Origin: JANPPS01 sp043758105
GTDB lineage: Bacteria; Pseudomonadota; Alphaproteobacteria; Acetobacterales; Acetobacteraceae
DNA: 9,451 nt
Reading direction: 5' to 3'
Assembly: GCA_043758105.1 (NCBI GenBank)
Contig: JAYVOF010000201.1
Span: forward strand, 1-9,451
Shown piece after piece: positions 6,191 to 9,451 of this stretch (positions are counted from its first letter, which is position 1; each line of letters begins with the position of its first letter). The position numbers and the translations under genes were made by a program. A model generated the notes under the pieces. That model searched no databases, was not told where the DNA came from, and saw only the letters and a list, made by a program, of their open reading frames with translations.

Positions 6191-6344
6191 TGCTTATTAG
6201 TCACAAGGGGGCTGAAATCAGCCACACCCATCTCGCACTTCGTATCTTACGTGCGTATTGTCCATTCACCGAGGCGGGGGGATTTGTCCCCGCGATCCCC
6301 CGGATGCGTGATGAGCGCAGACATTATATTGAGGAGAGAACCCC
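6191..6344 (+). promoter_or_regulatory. Structured leader of omp gene 1 with competing hairpins and a ribosome binding site
   Basis: This leader has no gene. GGCTGA-AA-TCAGCC (6210-6223) is a small perfect hairpin. Further down, GCGGGG (6274-6279) can pair with CCCCGC (6288-6293), or GGGGGAT (6277-6283) with ATCCCCC (6295-6301). The two stems share bases and exclude each other. GAGGAG at 6331-6336 lies 8 nt before the ATG and is a strong ribosome site. A weak promoter match is TTGCTT (6190-6195), a 17-bp spacer and TGAAAT (6213-6218). I would not rely on that promoter. Confidence 0.4.
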
Positions 6345-7520
6345 ATGAAGCTACGTAGCGCCCTAATGGTCGCGACCGTCCTTGCGGCCCCGGTGGCTGC
6401 GAAGGCCGAGGCGATTAACGGCCTTTACATCGGCGCCGGCGCAGGTGCCAACTTCCTACAAAAGGAGACGATCAAGTCGATTGGCTACCCGAACCTCGGC
6501 GTGGTGATCGGCAACAACGGCAGCACTGGCAACCGCCTCAGCTTCAACACCGGCTTTGTCGGCGTTGGCAGCATTGGTTACGGCCTGGGCAATGGCCTGC
6601 GCATCGAAGTTGAGGGCAGCTATCGCCAGAACAAGCTGCACGGCGTGAGCAACACCGGGTTCGTCGGCGGCGCGCGTGCCGGTGGCGACGAGTATAAATA
6701 CGGTGGCGCTGTGAACGTCCTGTATGATTTCGACCCGAACGTGCTGGGGCTGGGCTTCTTCCCGGCCGCCATTTCCCCGTATGTCGGCGTCGGCGCCGGC
6801 TATGACTATGTGCAGGACCATAACGTCCGCATCGCCGGCACGACTGGCCCGGTGGCCGGTTTCCCGGGTGGGATCAACCAGCTGTACCGCACCAACGCTG
6901 GTGAGGGTGCGTTCGCCTATCAGGCGATCGCGGGTATCGCGTTCCCGATCGGCTCCGTGCCGGGCTTGGCGATCACGGCGGAATACCGGTTCCATGGTTT
7001 GGTCGGTGACCGGACCTATAACTATCAGTACTTCGCTTCCGGCCCGACGGCTGGTGGCATCGCGACGCGCGCCCGGGTGAAGATCGAGGACGATTATAAC
7101 CACTCTGCGATGATCGGCGTGCGCTACGCCTTCAACGCAGCACCGCCGGCAGTTGCGCCGATGGCCGCTCCGGCTCCGATGCGTGAGGCTCAGCGCACCT
7201 ATCTGGTGTTCTTCGACTGGGATCGCGCGGACCTGACGGATCGTGCCCGTGCCATCGTGGCGGAAGCGGCTCAGGCCACCACGCGGGTTGCGGTGACGCG
7301 GATCGAAGTGTCGGGCCACACGGACCGTTCCGGCACGGTGCAGTATAACCAGGGCCTGTCGCAGCGCCGCGCGTCGGTCGTTGCGGCCGAGCTCGTGCGT
7401 CTTGGCGTGCCGCGCCAGGCGATCACGACGCAGGCGTTCGGCGAGAGCCGTCCGCTGGTGCCGACCGCCGACGGTGTGCGCGAGCCGCAGAATCGTCGCG
7501 TCGAGATCGTGCTGCGCTAA
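6345..7520 (+). CDS. OmpA-like outer-membrane protein, paralogue 1 (barrel plus peptidoglycan-binding domain)
   Basis: This 391-residue protein has a signal peptide (1 to about 21-23, cleavage near AKA-E or AEA-I). An eight-strand-type barrel follows (about 24-265), with aromatic and glycine repeats such as GLYIGAGAGANFL, GFVGVGSIGYGLGNGLRIEVE and PYVGVGAGYDY, ending MIGVRYAF. A Pro/Ala linker (about 266-278) leads to a C-terminal OmpA domain (about 284-391). Asp327 in SGHTDRSG and Arg342 in LSQRRA are the usual pair that holds the diaminopimelate of peptidoglycan. The protein should tie the outer membrane to the cell wall. Codons are biased to CGT/CGC for Arg (15 of the last 17) and include many GGT/GCT, suggesting high expression. 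It has a strong ribosome site and its own terminator at 7547. Confidence 0.95.
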   Translation: MKLRSALMVATVLAAPVAAKAEAINGLYIGAGAGANFLQKETIKSIGYPNLGVVIGNNGSTGNRLSFNTGFVGVGSIGYGLGNGLRIEVEGSYRQNKLHGVSNTGFVGGARAGGDEYKYGGAVNVLYDFDPNVLGLGFFPAAISPYVGVGAGYDYVQDHNVRIAGTTGPVAGFPGGINQLYRTNAGEGAFAYQAIAGIAFPIGSVPGLAITAEYRFHGLVGDRTYNYQYFASGPTAGGIATRARVKIEDDYNHSAMIGVRYAFNAAPPAVAPMAAPAPMREAQRTYLVFFDWDRADLTDRARAIVAEAAQATTRVAVTRIEVSGHTDRSGTVQYNQGLSQRRASVVAAELVRLGVPRQAITTQAFGESRPLVPTADGVREPQNRRVEIVLR

Positions 7521-7546
7521 GCAGTCCGTTCTTAGTTTGAGGAATG

Positions 7547-7579
7547 GGCCGGCCCTGCGAGGGGCCGGCCTTTTTCTTT
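7547..7579 (+). terminator. Rho-independent terminator after omp gene 1
   Basis: GGCCGGCCC (7547-7555) pairs with GGGCCGGCC (7562-7570) around a six-base loop TGCGAG. A run of five T, a C and three more T follow directly. It starts 27 nt past the stop codon, so the two omp genes are likely separate transcripts. Confidence 0.93.
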
Positions 7580-7609
7580 GGTCGACCTTTTCCTGCCAGT
7601 CGGGGTTCG

Positions 7610-7636
7610 TTGCACGCTGATCCGTTTCTTTACAAT
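7610..7636 (+). promoter_or_regulatory. Candidate promoter of omp gene 2
   Basis: TTGCAC (7610-7615) and TACAAT (7631-7636) resemble sigma-70 -35 and -10 boxes and are 15 bp apart, shorter than ideal. They lie between the terminator of gene 1 and the gene 2 leader, where a promoter is needed. The surrounding DNA is noticeably AT-richer than the genes. Confidence 0.4.
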
Positions 7637-7686
7637 TTGCTTGATTGACGGTTCGGCGATATCCCGCTGTTTTGGCGTGACGTTTC

Positions 7687-7714
7687 GCCCTGACATGACG
7701 TCAGGGCTTAGGAG
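7687..7714 (+). promoter_or_regulatory. Leader hairpin and ribosome binding site of omp gene 2
   Basis: GCCCTGAC (7687-7694) pairs exactly with GTCAGGGC (7700-7707) around ATGAC. Three bases later AGGAG (7710-7714) stands 7 nt before the ATG at 7722. The site decides that start over an upstream in-frame ATG at 7578, which lies in the terminator tail and has no signal peptide. The hairpin could shield the message end or modulate ribosome access. Confidence 0.6.
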
Positions 7715-7721
7715 TGATTGT

Positions 7722-8858
7722 ATGACCCGTTCCACCCTGCTGGCCGCGACGATTCTGACCTTTGCGGCCGCGCTGCCCGCGGTGGCGCAGCCGGTGAGCG
7801 GGCTTTATATCGGGGCAGGCGGCGGGGCCAACTTCTTGACGGGCGAGTATGGCAAGTCGGTCGTGTATTCCAGCAGCGCCGCGGGACCCGGTGTTGTCTC
7901 GACCAGCGGAACCAAGCCGAGCTACGACACCGGTTATGTCGGTCTGGGCAGCGTGGGCTATGGGCTCGGTAACGGGCTGCGGCTCGAGATCGAGGGCAAT
8001 TACCGGTATAACCGGCGAAGTGCGGTTACGGGCACGAACTCGTTCGGGGGGCGGGAAGAGAAGTATGGGCCGATGGCGAACGTGCTGTTCGACCTCGATG
8101 TTGGGTCGCCGTATGTGTTCCCGTATATCGGCGCGGGTGCCGGGTATCAGTGGGTCCGTCGGATTTCGGCGACAACTGGGAACATCAACTTCGCCTTGCC
8201 GAACAACAACAGCTTCCTGGCGCGCGGTGTAAGGCTGACGACGGGTGGCACGGATAGCAGCTTTGCCTATCAGGCGATCGCCGGGTTGTCGTTCCCGATC
8301 CCGCCGGTGCCGGGTCTGTCGTTGACGGCGGAGTACCGATATCTCGCGATGACGGGCGTGCGGCAATATACCCAGACGCTGCAGGGCGGCAACCCGTTCG
8401 CGACGCGGAAGACGAACACGGGGGGTGATGAGAATCACAGCCTGCTGATCGGGCTGCGGTATGCGTTCAACACGATGGCACCGGCCGTGGCGGCACCGTC
8501 AGCCCCGGCGCCGGCCGTGCGGGAGGCGTCACGGTCGTATTTGGTGTTCTTCGACTGGGACCGTGCCGATCTGACAGACCGGGCGCGGGCGATCGTGAAT
8601 GAGGCGGCGCAGGCGACCACCCGGGTGGCGGTGACGCGGATCGAGGTGTCGGGCCATACCGACAAGTCCGGCACGGCGGCGTATAACCAGGGTCTTTCGC
8701 AACGGCGCGCGTCGGTTGTCGCGGCGGAGCTGGTGCGGTTAGGCGTGCCGCGGCAGTCAATTACGACGCAGGCCTTCGGCGAGTCGCGGCCATTGGTGCC
8801 GACGGCGGACGGGGTGCGGGAGCCGCAGAATCGGCGGGTCGAGATCGTGTTGCGGTAA
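7722..8858 (+). CDS. OmpA-like outer-membrane protein, paralogue 2
   Basis: This protein has 378 residues and the same plan as its upstream neighbour. A signal peptide spans 1-22 (LLAATILTFAAALPAVA, cleavage before QP). The barrel covers about 23-250, with GLYIGAGGGANFL, GYVGLGSVGYGLGNGLRLEIE and PYIGAGAGYQW, ending LIGLRYAF. A Pro/Ala linker then leads to the OmpA domain (about 271-378), with Asp314 in SGHTDKSG and Arg329 in LSQRRA for peptidoglycan binding. The last 112 residues equal those of paralogue 1 at 105 positions, while the barrel loops differ in length and sequence. Arg codons are mostly CGG here (14 of 16 in the last 112 codons), unlike paralogue 1, which suggests lower expression. 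The start is fixed by AGGAG and the signal peptide. Confidence 0.95.
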   Translation: MTRSTLLAATILTFAAALPAVAQPVSGLYIGAGGGANFLTGEYGKSVVYSSSAAGPGVVSTSGTKPSYDTGYVGLGSVGYGLGNGLRLEIEGNYRYNRRSAVTGTNSFGGREEKYGPMANVLFDLDVGSPYVFPYIGAGAGYQWVRRISATTGNINFALPNNNSFLARGVRLTTGGTDSSFAYQAIAGLSFPIPPVPGLSLTAEYRYLAMTGVRQYTQTLQGGNPFATRKTNTGGDENHSLLIGLRYAFNTMAPAVAAPSAPAPAVREASRSYLVFFDWDRADLTDRARAIVNEAAQATTRVAVTRIEVSGHTDKSGTAAYNQGLSQRRASVVAAELVRLGVPRQSITTQAFGESRPLVPTADGVREPQNRRVEIVLR

Positions 8859-8881
8859 ACATCCAATACGGATTTTTTCGG

Positions 8882-8911
8882 AGGGTGGGGTGCGACGGTG
8901 CAGCCCACCCT
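8882..8911. repeat. Hairpin between convergent ends of omp gene 2 and a small minus-strand gene
   Basis: AGGGTGGG (8882-8889) pairs with CCCACCCT (8904-8911). After one mismatch TGC/GCA extends the stem around GACGGT. A run of six T lies before it (8873-8878) rather than after, so it is not a standard terminator for either strand. It may still slow polymerase or protect 3' ends, or it may be a dispersed repeat. Confidence 0.5.
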
Positions 8912-8950
8912 GCGCGGCGTGTCACCCCGCTTCGTCAGGCTGTGGTCGCC

Positions 8951-9109
8951 CTAACTGCCGAGCAGCAGGTGCACGAACCAGATCACGCCAAACCAGCAGA
9001 TCACCGCCAGGGATGTCGTGGCCGCAACACTGAGTTGCGGTGAAAACGGCTCTGGGAGGGTTGACTGTGGTGGGTTGGATTGTGGCACTGACGTGTGGCT
9101 CCCCGGCAT
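8951..9109 (-). CDS. Putative 52-residue single-span membrane protein, function unknown
   Basis: An ATG at 9109 opens a frame to a TAG at 8953-8951. The product has a Pro/Ser/Gln-rich polar N-terminus (MPGSHTSVPQSNPPQ) and a clear hydrophobic span near the end, LAVICWFGVIWFVHLLLG (about 34-51), then Ser-stop. A polar head with one Trp- and Phe-containing span is protein-like rather than random. The membrane part uses GC-ending codons as in the neighbours. There is no good Shine-Dalgarno before the ATG, and a 7-bp inverted repeat (9022-9028 with 9034-9040) lies inside the frame. I do not recognise the family; small subunits of respiratory oxidases have similar shape, but nothing ties it to one. 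It is convergent with omp gene 2. Confidence 0.45.
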   Translation of the reverse strand: MPGSHTSVPQSNPPQSTLPEPFSPQLSVAATTSLAVICWFGVIWFVHLLLGS

Positions 9110-9288
9110 TGTCACATTCGTGCCATTAATTTGATGGCGGTGTCGAGTGAATACAACAATTTCAAGGGCGTTTTTGGATGCAACCGCTAACCTTTAATGA
9201 CGGTTGGACGGGTAACTCAGGAAAATATCCATATTTTGGCCGATTAACGCGCCTTGCGCGATGACCCTAGGAAATATAGTCCGGGGCG
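9110..9288. promoter_or_regulatory. AT-richer control region upstream of the methyltransferase, with palindromes
   Basis: This stretch has no gene that I can support. It contains CAACCG...CGGTTG (arms 9181-9186 and 9201-9206), a perfect AAAATAT-CC-ATATTTT palindrome (9222-9237) and CGCGC-CTT-GCGCG (9248-9260). A TATAGT (9275-9280) looks like a -10 box, with a poor TTGCGC (9254-9259) upstream at 15 bp. If it is used, transcription would begin about at the methyltransferase ATG. The palindrome at 9222 is the best candidate for a regulator site. Confidence 0.4.
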
Positions 9289-9451
9289 ATGATTGATCGA
9301 CAGGTGACCGTTCTTGACCTTTTCAGTGGAATCGGCGGTTTCAGCCTTGGTCTGCATTGGGCCGGTATGCGAACAATTGCATTTTGCGAATGTGAGCCGT
9401 TGGCGCAGTCCATCCTCGCCCGGCACTGGCCCGGCGTGCCGATCTATCCGG
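9289..9451 (+). CDS. DNA (cytosine-5) methyltransferase, N-terminal part cut by the window edge
   Basis: The first 54 codons are present. VTVLDLFSGIGGFSLGLHWA (about 6-25) is motif I, the S-adenosylmethionine-binding loop of C5 DNA methyltransferases. IAFCECEPLAQSILARHWPG (about 29-48) is motif II with the acidic residue that binds the cofactor ribose. The catalytic Pro-Cys motif IV and the target-recognition region lie beyond the window, so specificity is unknown. An in-frame TAG at 9277-9279 makes the ATG at 9289 the first usable one. There is no clear ribosome site and a -10-like box lies only 8 nt upstream. Such enzymes occur in restriction-modification systems, phages and as solitary methylases. 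Confidence 0.93.
   Translation, partial: MIDRQVTVLDLFSGIGGFSLGLHWAGMRTIAFCECEPLAQSILARHWPGVPIYP

Noticed and set aside
9244..9426. 60-residue minus-strand open frame over the methyltransferase start
   Set aside because: It is antisense to the conserved motif I region and has no protein features.
1..9451. CRISPR arrays, tRNA or rRNA genes, insertion sequences
   Set aside because: I saw no regularly spaced repeats, cloverleaf-like sequence, rRNA motifs or transposase fragments.

Overview
The window is high-GC DNA from an alphaproteobacterium, most likely an Acetobacteraceae or close Rhodospirillales member. That placement rests on the DUF1491 gene (a family typical of Alphaproteobacteria), a 'CGTCATTGCGAG...GAAGCAATCC' type palindromic repeat of the kind common in alphaproteobacterial genomes, and the style of two OmpA-like porins. 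It is inference; no rRNA or other marker gene is present.

Left part (1-5754). After the last 26 codons of an unidentified plus-strand gene and a convergent intergenic stretch with two palindromic elements, six genes lie head to tail on the minus strand. In transcription order they are: a periplasmic NMT1/THI5-type substrate-binding protein (5754-4792), an ABC ATPase (4710-4003), an ABC permease (4006-3263), a 65-residue basic protein (3258-3061), glutathione synthetase gshB (3053-2115) and gamma-glutamyltranspeptidase ggt (2115-340). Overlaps of 4 and 1 nt and gaps of 4 and 7 nt make the last five look like one transcription unit. The binding-protein gene is separated from them by a short spacer with a strong GC hairpin. 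The unit would pair import of a small solute with making glutathione in the cytoplasm and cleaving it in the periplasm.

Middle part (5755-8858). A DUF1491 gene diverges from the transporter operon. It is followed by two tandem plus-strand genes for OmpA-like outer-membrane proteins, each with a signal peptide, an N-terminal beta-barrel and a C-terminal peptidoglycan-binding domain. They are paralogues: the last 112 residues are identical at 105 positions, while the barrels and the codon choice have diverged. A rho-independent terminator separates them, and each leader contains hairpins near the ribosome binding site.

Right part (8859-9451). This stretch is gene-poor and partly AT-richer. It holds a probable 52-residue single-span membrane protein on the minus strand, several palindromes, and then the start of a DNA cytosine-5 methyltransferase that runs off the window. 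The methyltransferase may mark the beginning of an accessory (restriction-modification, phage or defence) module.

The most striking observation is that the start codon and first ~18 residues of the ggt signal peptide are encoded by half of the same palindromic repeat that lies complete just beyond the ggt stop codon. The gene is therefore bracketed by 52-bp direct repeats that match at 48 positions. No clear undescribed multi-gene system can be demonstrated from this window alone.
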